Source: Halieaceae bacterium UBA4438
GTDB lineage: Bacteria; Pseudomonadota; Gammaproteobacteria; Pseudomonadales; Halieaceae
Length of the DNA stretch: 6,139 nt
Assembly: GCA_002390485.1 (NCBI GenBank)
Contig: DGPO01000076.1
Span: 1-6,139, forward strand
Direction: 5' to 3'
Shown here: positions 5,937-6,139 of the stretch, in pieces
How the letters are laid out: the number at the start of each line of letters is the position of its first letter
How positions within the stretch are numbered: the stretch's first letter is position 1
Made by a program: the position numbers and the translations under genes
The notes under the pieces: generated by a model
Told to the model about the DNA's origin: nothing
Seen by the model: the letters and a program-made list of their open reading frames with translations, nothing else
The model's database searches: none

Positions 5937-6139
5937 TTACTTTCCAACGCATTACCGTCTATGGCTTGCCCAACGGTCCACGGTGCTCCTGCCGCCTGCA
6001 TTTCACGCTTTAACGTCGGTAAGGCCACATCCACCAACTCGTTGAGCTGAGCTTTTACCGGCTCAAAGACTGATCGGGCATGGTCAACGCTCTGCCGATG
6101 ACTGGCCGTCGGACCGTAGCTTGAGTTAGAGACGCCTCT
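5933..6139 (-). CDS. C-terminal end of a probable BNR/VPS10-type beta-propeller ('glycosyl hydrolase') protein, cut by window edge
   Basis: The last 68 codons of a minus-strand gene entering from the right edge, read from the reverse complement; the frame is open from 6139 down to a TAG at 5935-5933. Visible features are SYGPTASHRQS, then a probable amphipathic helix through FEPVKAQLNELVDVALPTLKR, and AAGAPWTVGQ close to the end. This pattern (a helix ending in '..LE..L..AGAPWTPGR') is what I recall from the C-termini of long periplasmic or secreted proteins annotated as glycosyl hydrolases or sortilin (VPS10)-like BNR-repeat proteins. Here TVGQ replaces TPGR, and a short tail AIDGNALESN follows. 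The propeller itself lies outside the window, so the family call rests on the tail alone. That it is a real coding end is supported by the sustained frame and the fit to the family tail. Its stop codon overlaps the convergent TonB receptor stop by bases 5933-5936. Confidence 0.6.
   Translation of the reverse strand, partial: RGVSNSSYGPTASHRQSVDHARSVFEPVKAQLNELVDVALPTLKREMQAAGAPWTVGQAIDGNALESN

Overview
The window looks like ordinary chromosomal DNA of a Gram-negative proteobacterium, most likely a marine-type gammaproteobacterium. The reasons are a SrkA/YihE-type kinase close to the E. coli protein, a TonB-dependent outer-membrane receptor, a G+C content that looks near 50% by eye, and frequent GTG starts. 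The lineage is inferred from gene content; there is no rRNA or other marker gene. I see no tRNA, rRNA, CRISPR array, insertion sequence, integrase or phage gene.

Layout from left to right. (1) Bases 1-474, minus strand: N-terminal 158 residues of the stress-response kinase SrkA, cut by the left edge. (2) A 198-bp divergent spacer with an imperfect inverted repeat. (3) Plus strand 673-1380: glyoxalase-like (VOC) protein; then 1513-2100: DUF938-type SAM-dependent methyltransferase (METTL26/UPF0585 relatives). (4) Convergent to these, minus strand 2154-2951: a crotonase-fold acyl-CoA protein in which both hydratase glutamates are replaced. (5) Divergent from it, 3134-3268: a 44-residue, extremely charged protein built on a five-residue RR repeat. 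(6) Plus strand 3361-3867: a small exported protein with a probable cupredoxin-like fold; then 3993-5936: a complete TonB-dependent receptor containing a run of eight G. (7) Minus strand from 5933 to the right edge: the last 68 residues of a protein resembling the C-termini of large BNR/VPS10-type beta-propeller proteins.

The most plausible functional unit is the exported protein plus receptor pair (3361-5936), which could form an envelope uptake system for a metal or metal chelate; the substrate cannot be read from the sequence. The VOC protein and methyltransferase may be co-transcribed, but no shared pathway is evident. The other genes look like independent housekeeping or lipid-metabolism genes. 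I found no convincing new multi-gene system. The items most worth a second look are the RR-pentad miniprotein, the glutamate-less crotonase, the cupredoxin-like/receptor pair and the G8 tract.
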